DNA of 64,000 nucleotides from Mesorhizobium sp. INR15 (GTDB lineage Bacteria; Pseudomonadota; Alphaproteobacteria; Rhizobiales; Rhizobiaceae): the NCBI RefSeq assembly GCF_015500075.1, contig NZ_CP045496.1, positions 5,156,001 to 5,220,000 of the forward strand, written 5' to 3'. The notes beneath the pieces were generated by a model. The model made no database searches. It was given only the letters and a program-made list of their open reading frames with translations, and was not told the origin of the DNA. The position numbers and the translations under genes are program-made. The number at the start of each line of letters is the position of its first letter. The stretch's first letter is position 1. Shown piece by piece: positions 26,601 to 34,490 of this stretch.

Positions 26601-29231
26601 CGTCTGGTCGCCGCTCTTGGGGATAATGGCGTTGATGATGTCGAAGGTCGGCGCCATGAACAGGCTGAGGATCAGCAGCGCCTGCCATTGCGCGGCCTGC
26701 GTGAACGGCAACAAAGTCCAGCCTGCGATCGCCGCCATGACCCAGAAGATCGGCGTCAGCGAACGGCGAAGGTTGTCGACCATCTTCCAGCGCGACAGTG
26801 CCGGAACACCGGAGCGCGGGTCGAGAATGAAGCCGAGAAGCTGCCAGTCGCCGCGAGCCCAGCGATGGTGGCGGGATGCATCGACCGAATAGCGGGTCGG
26901 ATAGTCCTCGACCAGCTCGACGTCGGTGACCAATGCCGAACGCGCCAGGGCGCCTTCAAGCAGATCGTGGCTGAGGATGGTGTTTTCCTCGATGCGGCCC
27001 TTTAGCGCCGCCTCGAAGGCGTCGACATGGTAAAGGCCCTTGCCGGTGAAGGAACCGTCGCCGAAGACGTCCTGGTAGAGATCGGACACAGCGAAGACGT
27101 AAGGGTCGAGGCCACGGTTGGCCGAGAACACCCGCTGAAAGAAAGAGGCGTCGTCGCCGCTGGTCAGCGACGCCGTGATGCGCGGCTGCAGGATCGCATA
27201 GCCCGAAGTGACGACACGCTTGGTCGCATCGAAATGCGGACGGTTGAGCGGATGGCAGAGCTTGCCGACCAGCGTGGCGACCGCGTCGCGCGTGGTGCGG
27301 GTGTCGGCATCGAGCGTCATCACATGGACGACGTTTTCCGGCAGCGGCACTTCCGAAGGCATGAAGGTGGTGTCGCTGTCGCCGCGCAGCAGAAGATCGA
27401 GCTCGTGCAGTTTGCCACGCTTGCGCTCCCAGCCCATCCAGGCGCCCTGCGCGGCGTTGTAGAGCCTGCGCCTATGCAGGATGTAGAAGCGCGGCGCACC
27501 CTCCGATGGATAACGGGCGTTCAGGCGGGCGATCTCGTCGCGGGCAAATTGCAGGATTTCGATGTCGGCGGTATCGATCTCGGTCTTCGAATCCGGCCAG
27601 TCCGAGAGCAAGGCGAAATGAATTTCGCCTGCTGTGTTGGCGAGGTGATGCACCTCGATGTTGCGGATATTTTCCTCGACGTCGTCGCGCGAGCCTATCA
27701 GCGAGGGTACCACCACCAGTGTGCGGGCCTCCGGCGGCACGCCATGCCTGTAGTCATAGCCGACCAGCCGGGTCGGCTTGAGGAACAGCAACACCACGGT
27801 GTTGAAGAAGGCGAGCGCGCCTTCGCTGGCCGGTACGGCAAACAGCGCCAGCATCAGAACGATGGACTCGACCGACAGGCCAAGATTGGCAAGCGCGTTG
27901 CCCGCCAGCACAAGCAGCAGGGCCGTCAGCGCGAACACCGGCAAGACAATACCCAGCCAGCCGGTCTTGCGGAATGTCCGGTTGATGGTCTGACTGATGG
28001 TCGGCCGGTAGCCGATCGCCTTCTCAAGCTCCAGCCGTCGCGGCCCAACGAGGAAGAAGCCGACATCGGAATGAGCGGGGTTGGCCTGATCGGCATTGGA
28101 ACCATCGCCGTCGGTGGCCATTTCGATCGCTTTTTCAGCGACGCGATATTCGGACAGTTCGGAGCGGCGCGCCAGTTCCTCGATCGCGGTCCGGTATTGG
28201 TCACGCGAGAAGAAGTCGAGCGCGGCGAAATCGGTGCGTTCGCGCAGCACGGTGTCGATGCGGCTGACGCCTTCGAACCATACGGTCCAGTCGACATCGT
28301 TGATGAGGCGCAGGCCACGGATGATGTTGCCGGTGGTCACATTGCCGCTGGAAAGCGTGTGATGTTCGGCGATGATGATTTCTTCGGCGTCGGAGCCGGT
28401 CTTTTCGAGCTCGCTTTCCAGCCACTCAAGCGCCTTGCCGGCATTTTGCGAGCCATCACGCAGGCGGTAGAGCAACTGCGTGGCGAAGGTCGTGTCCTGC
28501 GCGTGGGCACCGAAGGTCGACAGGATCGCCTGCCGGTCGGCGCTGTCGTCGGTCGCCAGCACGCGGTCCGCGACATCATTGGCGATCTGGCGCATTTGGC
28601 GGGTACGGTTGACCCGAACAGCCAGCCGACGGAGATTTTCAATGAGGACGAAGCGCAGCAGCGAAGGCAGCGCCCACAGCTCACCAATCTTCAAGGGCTC
28701 AACCGACTGGAAGCCCTGGACGATCGACTTGAACATGGTGGCCGACACAGAGCTGTCGGAATGCGCGACGTAAGTCCAGGCCAGTGCCAGGGCACGTGGC
28801 ACGCCGGTGCCGTCGGGCAGCTTCAGCGTCGGCAACTGCCGGTAGAAGCGGCGCGGGAGATCGCGTTTGACCTGAAATATGGTCTCTTCGACCAGATAGT
28901 TGTTGTCGAGCAGCCATTGCGCGGCCGGGGTGATGGTTTCGCCCTTGGCCTGAGCGGCATTGGTCGAGCGATAGACTTCGAGGATTTTCTTGGCACTGTC
29001 GCGGATGCGGGCCTGGAAATCGAATGGGGTCAGACCGAAGAGGTCCGAGAGGTCGCCCTTGGCAAGGCTTTCGCCGAGTGCCCGCAAGCGTTCTTCGGGC
29101 AGGAAATTGGAGCGTATCGGCTCTTCCGTGATGGCCGGGAAGCTCGCGCTCGTCGTTTCGATTTTCGCAGGGTTCGTCTGAATATTCATTGAAAAATCCG
29201 TATGGCGGGACGACGGCGGCGTCACCGCCAC
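20634..29231 (-). CDS. ndvB: Cyclic beta-1,2-glucan synthase NdvB
   Basis: A giant membrane enzyme of 2865 residues, close to the roughly 2830 of known NdvB. It initiates on a protein-linked intermediate, polymerises UDP-glucose through beta-1,2 links and cyclises the chain. The N-terminal 400 residues are soluble; membrane helices follow at about 425-490. The GT84 glycosyltransferase domain (about 500-800) contains MTLDADTRTTRDA and the RHHRWARGDWQLLGF block. More helices lie at about 820-1000, and the C-terminal half carries GH94 phosphorylase-like regions that set chain length (ILGGDWNDGMNRVG, WTWYTGSAGWLYRA). The GTG at 29231 has AGGGA seven bases upstream; an ATG at 29189 is an alternative start. 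Intact throughout. Confidence 0.96.
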   Translation of the reverse strand: MAVTPPSSRHTDFSMNIQTNPAKIETTSASFPAITEEPIRSNFLPEERLRALGESLAKGDLSDLFGLTPFDFQARIRDSAKKILEVYRSTNAAQAKGETITPAAQWLLDNNYLVEETIFQVKRDLPRRFYRQLPTLKLPDGTGVPRALALAWTYVAHSDSSVSATMFKSIVQGFQSVEPLKIGELWALPSLLRFVLIENLRRLAVRVNRTRQMRQIANDVADRVLATDDSADRQAILSTFGAHAQDTTFATQLLYRLRDGSQNAGKALEWLESELEKTGSDAEEIIIAEHHTLSSGNVTTGNIIRGLRLINDVDWTVWFEGVSRIDTVLRERTDFAALDFFSRDQYRTAIEELARRSELSEYRVAEKAIEMATDGDGSNADQANPAHSDVGFFLVGPRRLELEKAIGYRPTISQTINRTFRKTGWLGIVLPVFALTALLLVLAGNALANLGLSVESIVLMLALFAVPASEGALAFFNTVVLLFLKPTRLVGYDYRHGVPPEARTLVVVPSLIGSRDDVEENIRNIEVHHLANTAGEIHFALLSDWPDSKTEIDTADIEILQFARDEIARLNARYPSEGAPRFYILHRRRLYNAAQGAWMGWERKRGKLHELDLLLRGDSDTTFMPSEVPLPENVVHVMTLDADTRTTRDAVATLVGKLCHPLNRPHFDATKRVVTSGYAILQPRITASLTSGDDASFFQRVFSANRGLDPYVFAVSDLYQDVFGDGSFTGKGLYHVDAFEAALKGRIEENTILSHDLLEGALARSALVTDVELVEDYPTRYSVDASRHHRWARGDWQLLGFILDPRSGVPALSRWKMVDNLRRSLTPIFWVMAAIAGWTLLPFTQAAQWQALLILSLFMAPTFDIINAIIPKSGDQTPRGHFSALARDVAFGTAMVALKIVLMAHLAWMMGDAIIRTLYRLFVSRQNLLEWRTASQAHKSGDNDLGSYYGMMYGAVIIGFVGLAIPVLADSTGAFVAFFFALFWIGSPAIASWISRSAETEDRLRISQADIHALRTIARRTWHYFESFVTVEHHNLPPDNFQESPAPIVAPRTSPTNVGVYLLSVVSARDFGWISLSDAITRIDATMTTIESMPRHRGHLFNWYDTTTLKPLYPLYISAVDSGNLAGHLVAVAAACVEWAEAPSVHLQGDFEGILDTVTILSESLDELPDDRRQLRPLRQRLADRLDGMRRAVDTIKAQPEMASIRTINLAVLAGEIRKLAAAIHTEAASAQSDVLVDWAARLEATCEAHVHDAHSDDNTVEALRAKLLALRERTRRFAFEMEFAFLMRTERKLLSIGYRVEENQLDESCYDLLASEARLTSLFAIAKGDLPTEHWFRLGRPIVEIGFQGALMSWSGSMFEYLMPPLVMKEPQGSILNQTSKLIIKRQIQYGRSKNVPWGISEAAYNARDRELTYQYTNFGVPGLGLKRGLGQNTVIAPYATVLAAQFNPREAVQNLARLRDIGALGRHGYYDAVDFTPQRVPEGTNHAVVLNYYAHHSGMSIAAVADAIFEGRMRDRFHSDPVIESAELLLQERAPRDIPTATVRTEADERAKDETEAESPDTRIVLNPLQSLRSTSVMSNGRYSVMVTATGSGYSRWGDMSVTRWQPDPTEDRLGSYIFLRDAGTGDWWSATAEPKRAPEEKAQTLFSDDKASFVKSVGTLRSEVECIVISEGNGEGRRVTLYNDGGTDRHIEVTSFAELVLGSDAADNAHPAFSKMFVETEIASNNGAIFATRRKRETSEPDIAMVHFVTDPSGLARDAEAETDRRAFIGRGRTIVDAAAFDAGAKLGGHSGFTLDPVASLRRQVRVPANKKISLTFWTVVGANRTELDEAIARLDHPESFARQAMLAWTRSQVQTRHMGLSLTDAANVQKLARYLIYPDPFLRLPAESIVSGLGRQSSLWPTSISGDFPIFLVRIGDVADLEIVAQALRFQEYMRARGMMVDFVVVNEQASSYVQDLQRAVETLCENSRLRGKELGPRQHIFAVRRDLMDETTYKTLLAVARVVLHTRNGTIFDQIERAEAAALQARDALQPAVLPGSRELAPVTQTYTSHALVDSRADGAGLSQWNGFGGFDGDGRHYVVRLAGRRSTPQPWINVVSNASFGFHTSAEGAAFTWSRNSRDYQLTPWTNDPVSNRPGEGIYIYDQASGKAFSPLAAVVRDPSMTYEAWHGQGFSTFRSKRGPLSMDLTHVVDPVDPVKISRLRIQNSGSVPARLRVYAYAEWVLGGHRSRTAATIIPSRDAATGALLAQNPYGLDFGDRVAFLAADGGVHSVTADRTEFLGRHGSSELPQAVLSGAALSGRVEAGDDPCAAIARDIEVPAGGDVTLLWLLGDADSVEEASALVQAHRGKDFDQRLADNEREWRGFLDTIQVETPDKALDAMVNHWLPYQSLACRIRARSAFYQASGAFGFRDQLQDTLALLAHDPTLARDQILNAARRQFPEGDVQHWWLPRTGAGVRTLISDDVVWLAHATARYLSVTGDASILKEQLPFIDGQPLGEGEHDAFFTPEVSKKSASLYDHCARALDLAIKRSSPAGLPLILGGDWNDGMNRVGQHGKGESVWLGWFLLKTLGDFAAIAKSEGDTKRAQGWTKHADALKRALESTAWDGEWYRRGSFDDGTPLGSRTSLECKIDSIAQSWSVLSGDGDPARSMTAMDQATRLLVDDKLKIVKLFTPPFSKTEKDPGYIKSYPPGVRENGGQYTHAATWFVIALAEMGRTDDAYRCFSMLNPVNHAVDEASAEHYRVEPYVVAADIYAGDDKGGRGGWTWYTGSAGWLYRAAVESILGIERRGQRVQFKPRLPSHWDGYSANLKMLGAELKVRVVRDSKAKAISLELNGTKTKASAVELKSGEVTEVTVKIPA

Positions 29232-29256
29232 GGCAATGTCCCTAAAACCGATTCAA

Positions 29257-29272
29257 ATGCAATTGGTTGCAT
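29257..29272. promoter_or_regulatory. Inverted repeat upstream of ndvB
   Basis: ATGCAA (29257-29262) and TTGCAT (29267-29272) are perfect 6-bp arms around TTGG, 25 bp upstream of the GTG start. The shape fits an operator, but the regulator is unknown. The rest of 29232-29455 shows no gene. Confidence 0.35.
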
Positions 29273-29455
29273 CACAGCACTTGCCGAAAGTTTGTTTCCG
29301 CACCAGGACAGGGCGTCATCTCTCAGCAAATTCCAGACGAGCGCCCCTCGCTCCCGTCGCGATTGATCGACGGGGAGGATTCAGGCTTTTTCGTGATGCC
29401 GCCGGCAGCTTACGCTATATTTCGCCGGCATCACGATCATGTTTGGCAACAGCCA

Positions 29456-30055
29456 TTAATGGTTCGCCGAAATGCCCGAGGCCAAGCCGTTGATCCGGAT
29501 CACGAACAGTGTCGTGTCGTGGGCAGGTTTGATGAGAACATCAGCGTCGTCTGGCCCGAGCAGCAGCGTATCAAGCGCTCCAAGATGGGTGGGCAAGCCA
29601 CCAGATATGGTGATGCCCCCGTCCAGGCTCAGGATGAGGGTGTTTTCGGCCCCTGCCCGGATTTCGAGCGGATCGGAAATGTGTAGACGCTGAACCGTAT
29701 GGGTCATGCGCCCGCGTCTGGTCATGACGTTGAGATCGGTGATCGGCCCGGCGATCAACGCGGCTTCGGTCGAAACATCAGCCGGAAAGGCAAACGGAGC
29801 CGATGTCTTGGTCACGGTGGCCGATGGCCGTCCGGCGAGGTCAAGCACAATCCCCTCGCCTTCCAGTACAGCCAGGGTCCGGTCGATTCCGGCGAATTGC
29901 GAAAACGGCCCGCCGCTCTCGACGCGGGCCATGGAGATACGCCAGTCGAAATCATCGAGACCGGCGCCGGCGGGCGAGACGGTGATCTCTGTCGTCACCC
30001 CGCCGCCATTCTTCCACGGCATCGACCGGTATTCGGATGCCTTGAGAACACGCAT
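29456..30055 (-). CDS. hutD: HutD family protein
   Basis: 199 residues from ATG 30055, 4 bases after the hutU stop; the in-frame upstream stretch overlaps hutU in another frame and is excluded. Family marks: MPWKNGGGVTTEITVSP near the N-terminus, FDWRISMARVESGGPFSQF and GIDRTLAVLEGEG. HutD is a cupin-fold protein found in hut operons and thought to act as a governor binding formiminoglutamate-type metabolites; it has no assigned catalytic reaction. Last gene of the minus-strand hut operon. Confidence 0.9.
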   Translation of the reverse strand: MRVLKASEYRSMPWKNGGGVTTEITVSPAGAGLDDFDWRISMARVESGGPFSQFAGIDRTLAVLEGEGIVLDLAGRPSATVTKTSAPFAFPADVSTEAALIAGPITDLNVMTRRGRMTHTVQRLHISDPLEIRAGAENTLILSLDGGITISGGLPTHLGALDTLLLGPDDADVLIKPAHDTTLFVIRINGLASGISANH

Positions 30056-30059
30056 CGTT

Positions 30060-31730
30060 TCAGCCAAGGATACCGGGAAGATTGAGCTGATGCTCCTTGG
30101 CGCACTGAATGGCGATGTCGTAGCCGGCATCGGCATGGCGCATGACGCCGGTCGCCGGGTCGTTCCACAGCACGCGCTCGAGGCGCCTGGCCGCGTCCCG
30201 TGTGCCATCGGCGACGACCACCATGCCGGCATGCTGCGAGAAACCCATGCCGACGCCGCCGCCATGATGCAACGACACCCAGGTGGCGCCGGACGCGGTG
30301 TTGAGCAGAGCATTGAGCAGCGGCCAGTCGGAAACGGCGTCCGAGCCGTCTTTCATCGATTCCGTTTCGCGGTTCGGTGACGCGACCGAGCCGGAATCGA
30401 GATGATCGCGGCCGATGACCACCGGCGCCTTCAGCTCGCCCTTGGCCACCATCTCGTTGAAGGCCAGCCCGAGCCGGTGACGGTCACCAAGGCCAACCCA
30501 GCAGATGCGCGCCGGCAGGCCCTGGAAAGCGATGCGCTCACGCGCCATGTCGAGCCAGTTGTGCAGATGAGTGTTGCCGGGGGTCAGCTCCCGAACCTTG
30601 GCGTCGGTCTTGTAGATATCCTCCGGGTCGCCGGACAGTGCGGCCCAGCGGAACGGACCAATGCCCTTGCAGAACAGCGGGCGGATATAGGCCGGCACGA
30701 AACCGGGGAAGGCGAAGGCGTTCTCGAAGCCCTCTTCCAGGGCCACTTGGCGGATGTTGTTGCCGTAGTCGAGTGTCGGCACACCGGCGTTCCAGTATGC
30801 CACCATCGCCTCGACATGCTCGCGCATCGAGGCGCGGGCAGCCTTCTCGACAGCCTTGGGGTCGCTGACGCGTTTCTCGCGCCACTGCGCCATCGTCCAG
30901 CCCTTCGGCAGATAGCCATTGATGGGATCATGCGCCGAGGTCTGGTCAGTGACCATATCGGGACGGATGCCACGCCTGAACATTTCCGGCACGATCTCCG
31001 CCGCATTGCCGAGCAGGCCGACCGACTTTGCTTCGCCGGCTTTCGTCCAGCGCTCGATCATCGCCATGGCCTCATCCAGCGTCTCGGCCTTCGCGTCGAC
31101 ATAGCGGGTGCGCAAGCGGAAATCGATCGAGTCCGGGTTGCATTCGATCGCAAGACAGCAGGCTCCGGCCATGACCGCCGCAAGCGGTTGGGCGCCGCCC
31201 ATGCCGCCGAGGCCGCCCGTCAGGATCCATTTGCCCTTGAGGTTGCCGCCATAATGCTGGCGGCCGGCCTCGACGAAGGTCTCGTAGGTGCCCTGCACGA
31301 TGCCTTGCGTGCCGATGTAGATCCACGAGCCGGCCGTCATCTGGCCGTACATCATCAGGCCCTTCTTATCGAGCTCGTTGAATTTCTCCCAGGTCGCCCA
31401 ATGCGGCACCAGGTTGGAATTGGCGATCAGCACGCGCGGCGCATCCGCATGGGTGCGGAACACGCCAACCGGCTTGCCAGACTGGATCAGCAGTGTCTCG
31501 TCATCACCGAGCGTCTTCAGCGAAGCGACGATCTGGTCGAAATCATTCCAGGTCCGCGCCGCACGGCCGATGCCGCCATAGACGACGAGTTCGTTGGGAT
31601 TTTCGGCGACATCAGGGTCGAGATTGTTCATCAGCATGCGCAGCGGCGCTTCGGTCAGCCAGGTGCGCGCGTTGAGTTCGGTGCCGCGCGGGCTGCGGAC
31701 TTCGCGGATGTTGTGGCGGGGGTTGTTCAT
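30060..31730 (-). CDS. hutU: Urocanate hydratase
   Basis: 556 residues, the normal length. It converts urocanate to imidazolonepropionate with NAD+ as an electrophilic cofactor, the second step of histidine degradation. Recognisable segments are GTELNARTWLTEAPLRMLMNN at the start, YGGIGRAARTW, LIQSGKPVGVFRTHADAPRV, the glycine-rich TGGLGGMGGAQPLA nucleotide site and SLHHGGGVGMGFSQHAGMV near the end. It follows the small secreted-protein gene by four bases and precedes hutD. Confidence 0.97.
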   Translation of the reverse strand: MNNPRHNIREVRSPRGTELNARTWLTEAPLRMLMNNLDPDVAENPNELVVYGGIGRAARTWNDFDQIVASLKTLGDDETLLIQSGKPVGVFRTHADAPRVLIANSNLVPHWATWEKFNELDKKGLMMYGQMTAGSWIYIGTQGIVQGTYETFVEAGRQHYGGNLKGKWILTGGLGGMGGAQPLAAVMAGACCLAIECNPDSIDFRLRTRYVDAKAETLDEAMAMIERWTKAGEAKSVGLLGNAAEIVPEMFRRGIRPDMVTDQTSAHDPINGYLPKGWTMAQWREKRVSDPKAVEKAARASMREHVEAMVAYWNAGVPTLDYGNNIRQVALEEGFENAFAFPGFVPAYIRPLFCKGIGPFRWAALSGDPEDIYKTDAKVRELTPGNTHLHNWLDMARERIAFQGLPARICWVGLGDRHRLGLAFNEMVAKGELKAPVVIGRDHLDSGSVASPNRETESMKDGSDAVSDWPLLNALLNTASGATWVSLHHGGGVGMGFSQHAGMVVVADGTRDAARRLERVLWNDPATGVMRHADAGYDIAIQCAKEHQLNLPGILG

Positions 31731-31734
31731 GACT

Positions 31735-32112
31735 TCACTGTCCCTTTCGAATGAGATGTGCGGTGCTGCGGGCGCCGTCGGCGCTGATCCATGTGACCTG
31801 CTCCTGGGCAGGATTAGAGGAATCGATGGTCATGGCGTAGCAGGCCCAGACATCGGACGGCGGCCACAGCGAGCAGTACTGATCGCCGCGAACGTCCCAT
31901 CGCCCTTGCGACTGGTTGCTGCCTTTTATGTAAAGCGTCGCGCCACCATCATCGAAGCTTTGCGTCCAATCCGGGCCTTCGACATGCGCGCCTTTCAAGG
32001 TGGCGAGAATGTCAGCGCCCTTCATTGTCACTTCATCGGCGAAGGCTCCGAGTGAAAGCGTTGCGGCAACCAGTTGAACGGCGAGAAAGCCGATGCCGGC
32101 ATGGCGGTTCAT
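31735..32112 (-). CDS. Small secreted protein of unknown function inside the hut operon
   Basis: 125 residues with a signal peptide (hydrophobic core IGFLAVQLVAATLSLGAFA, cleavage after AFA-DE). The mature part of about 100 residues has two cysteines (QYCSLWPPSDVWACYAM) that could form a disulfide in the periplasm, and ends QVTWISADGARSTAHLIRKG. I do not recognise a functional family; the pattern GADILATLKG...Y..G..W is that of small rhizobial secreted proteins (DUF995-like). It sits between hutG and hutU with spacings of 24 and 4 bp, so it must be co-transcribed with histidine catabolism. Confidence 0.7.
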   Translation of the reverse strand: MNRHAGIGFLAVQLVAATLSLGAFADEVTMKGADILATLKGAHVEGPDWTQSFDDGGATLYIKGSNQSQGRWDVRGDQYCSLWPPSDVWACYAMTIDSSNPAQEQVTWISADGARSTAHLIRKGQ

Positions 32113-32136
32113 GGCATCCTCCCGATGCTTTTTGCG

Positions 32137-32949
32137 TCAGCTCTTGGCCCAGGTGATCGCGGCTTCGAGAATTTTCTTCAGCGTCGCGGCCATGGGTGCG
32201 GCGAAGTCGGCGTCATAAGGTACTGGCCAATTGTCCGGCTCACCCTTGCCCTCGGGCTCGTGCATGTAGCCACGGTCGGCAAGTTCCATCTGCAGCGCGT
32301 GGAAGCCACCTTGCGGGTTGCCGAAGTAGCGCGTGATCCAGCCACCCTTGAAACGGCCGTTGATGACATAGCTCTCGCCGGTTTCGGCCATGATCTGGCC
32401 AACTAGGCTCTGCAGCACGGGATCGGCCGTCTGGCCGTCATTGGTGCCGAGATTGAACACCGGCAACGTGCCTTCGAACAGGCGCGGCAGGACGGAACGG
32501 ATCGAGTGGCAATCATAAATGACGACCTTCTCATGCAGGCCGCGCAGCCTTGTGGCCTGGTACCCCAGCATCTCGTGGTAGGGCAGGAAATACGAGGCGT
32601 GGCGCTGGCTGATTTCCGCCGGCATCGGCTCCTCGCCAGGACGGTAGATCGGGTCGCCGTCGAAAGTTTCGGTCGGGCAAAGTGTCGTCGTTGTCTGCCC
32701 AGGATAGAGCGAAGCACCCGAGGGATCACGGTTGACGTCGATGACGGTGCGCGAAATCGCCGTATGCACCACCGTGGCGCCAAGGCCGGCCGCGAAATCA
32801 TAGAGCTGGTCGATCCACCAATCGCAGTCGCGCCGGCCAAGCCAGGGCGAAATCAGCCGGCCGTCGATACCGGCAAGGTCAATGCCGGTATGCGGGATCG
32901 ACACCAGCAATGGCGCCGTCCCTTCCGTTACCGTGAGCCAGTCGCTCAT
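32137..32949 (-). CDS. hutG: N-formylglutamate deformylase
   Basis: 270 residues. It hydrolyses N-formylglutamate to glutamate and formate, the last step of the five-enzyme (HutF-HutG) histidine route. Conserved blocks: PLLVSIPHTGIDL, DWWIDQLYDFAAGLGATVVHT, SRTVIDVNRDPSG with the metal-site residues, LHEKVVIYDCHSIRS and MELADRGYM. It lies 2 bp downstream of hutH and upstream of the secreted-protein gene. A diverged relative is at 3442-4209. Confidence 0.95.
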   Translation of the reverse strand: MSDWLTVTEGTAPLLVSIPHTGIDLAGIDGRLISPWLGRRDCDWWIDQLYDFAAGLGATVVHTAISRTVIDVNRDPSGASLYPGQTTTTLCPTETFDGDPIYRPGEEPMPAEISQRHASYFLPYHEMLGYQATRLRGLHEKVVIYDCHSIRSVLPRLFEGTLPVFNLGTNDGQTADPVLQSLVGQIMAETGESYVINGRFKGGWITRYFGNPQGGFHALQMELADRGYMHEPEGKGEPDNWPVPYDADFAAPMAATLKKILEAAITWAKS

Positions 32950-32951
32950 TG

Positions 32952-34490
32952 TCAGGCTCCAGAGATCGACGGCAGCGTCACCGCAGCCGCCGCCCTGACG
33001 GTCGCGCCGCTGCGCACCATGGCGATTGCCTTTTCCATGTCGGGATGGAAATGCCGGTCGTTGTCGAGATGCGGCACCTCTGCCCTGACCAGCTTGCGCA
33101 CGGCCTCCAATGCGGTGCTCGAGGCCAGCGGGGCATGGAAATCGCAGCCTTGCGCGGCGGCCAACAGTTCGATGCCGATGACGGCAGTTGCGTTCTCGAC
33201 CATACCGATCAGGCGGCGCGCGCCATGTGCCGCCATCGACACGTGGTCTTCCTGGTTGGCCGAGGTCGGGATGGAATCGACACTCGCCGGATAGGCCTTC
33301 TGCTTGTTTTCGGAAACGAGCGCGGCAGCCGTAACCTGCGGGATCATGAAGCCGGAATTCAAGCCGGGCTTCGGCGTCAAGAAGGCAGGCATGCCCGATA
33401 GCGCCGGATCAACCAGCATGGCGATGCGCCGTTCCGATAGCGAGCCAATCTCGCAGACGGCGAGCGCGATCATGTCGGCGGCGAAAGCCACCGGCTCGGC
33501 ATGGAAATTGCCGCCGGACAGCGCGGTGTCGTCCTCTGCGAAGATCAGCGGATTGTCGGTGACGCCATTGGCTTCGGTGCCGAGCGTATCGGCAGCCTGG
33601 CGCAGCACGGCGAGAGCCGCACCCATCACCTGCGGCTGGCAGCGCAGGCAGTATGGATCCTGCACCCGTTCGTCGCCGACGCGGTGCGATTCCCGAATCG
33701 CGCTGCCGGCCATCAGATTGCGCAAGGCGTCCGCCGTCTCGATCTGGCCGCGATGCTTCCTCAGCACATGGATGCGCGGATCGAACGGGGCGTCAGAGCC
33801 TTTTGCCGCGTCGGTCGACAAGGCGCCGGCAACCAGCGCGGACTGATAGAGCACTTCGGCTTCGAACAGAGCGGCGAGCGCATAGGCGGTGGAAAACTGG
33901 GTGCCGTTGAGCAGCGCCAAACCTTCCTTGGCGCCGAGCGTCACCGGCTCCAGGCCGTGCGAGACAAACGCGACCTTTGCCGGAACGCGGCCATGCGGCG
34001 TAAAGCACTCACCAACACCGATCATCACTGCCGTCATGTGCGACAGCGGCGCCAGATCGCCCGAAGCGCCGACAGAGCCTTGCGCCGGCACGACCGGGAT
34101 GACGTCGTTGGCGAGCATCGCCTCCAGCAGTTCGATGGTTTTCGGCTGCACGCCGGAAGCGCCTTGCGCCAGGCTGGCCAGCTTCAGCGCCATCATCAGC
34201 CGCGCGATGGCAACGGGCATCGGTTCGCCAACGCCGGCTGCATGCGACAGAACGATGTTGCGCTGCAATGTTTCAAGATCGGCATCCGGGATACGAACGC
34301 TGGCCAACTTGCCGAAACCGGTGTTGACGCCATAGACCGGCTCGCCACGGGACAGAATCCTGGCGACGGCGTCGGCGCTGGCCTTGATTTTCGGACGACA
34401 GGCGGCGTCGAGCTTCGGGACGGCGCCGCGATAGATGGCGCGCCACTCGGCCAATGTTGCATTGCCGGGCTTCAGGGTAAGTTCGGTCAT
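32952..34490 (-). CDS. hutH: Histidine ammonia-lyase
   Basis: 512 residues. It removes ammonia from L-histidine to give trans-urocanate. The Ala-Ser-Gly triad at 142-144 (GSVGASGDLAPL) cyclises to the MIO electrophile; Tyr53 (PVYGVNTGFGKL) and the downstream DNPLIF and QEDHVSM blocks complete the active site. Start ATG 34490 overlaps the hutI stop by 4 bp, showing coupling within the operon. Confidence 0.97.
   Translation of the reverse strand: MTELTLKPGNATLAEWRAIYRGAVPKLDAACRPKIKASADAVARILSRGEPVYGVNTGFGKLASVRIPDADLETLQRNIVLSHAAGVGEPMPVAIARLMMALKLASLAQGASGVQPKTIELLEAMLANDVIPVVPAQGSVGASGDLAPLSHMTAVMIGVGECFTPHGRVPAKVAFVSHGLEPVTLGAKEGLALLNGTQFSTAYALAALFEAEVLYQSALVAGALSTDAAKGSDAPFDPRIHVLRKHRGQIETADALRNLMAGSAIRESHRVGDERVQDPYCLRCQPQVMGAALAVLRQAADTLGTEANGVTDNPLIFAEDDTALSGGNFHAEPVAFAADMIALAVCEIGSLSERRIAMLVDPALSGMPAFLTPKPGLNSGFMIPQVTAAALVSENKQKAYPASVDSIPTSANQEDHVSMAAHGARRLIGMVENATAVIGIELLAAAQGCDFHAPLASSTALEAVRKLVRAEVPHLDNDRHFHPDMEKAIAMVRSGATVRAAAAVTLPSISGA

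Noticed and set aside
23202..27005. 1267-codon open frame on the plus strand
   Set aside because: It lies antisense inside ndvB; its composition (runs of Gly, Asp, Arg, Gln, His, with no domain) is that of the complement of a GC-rich gene.
27027..29192. 721-codon open frame on the plus strand
   Set aside because: Also antisense to ndvB and without recognisable domains.
30402..31754. 450-codon plus-strand frame over hutU
   Set aside because: Antisense shadow of a strongly conserved gene.
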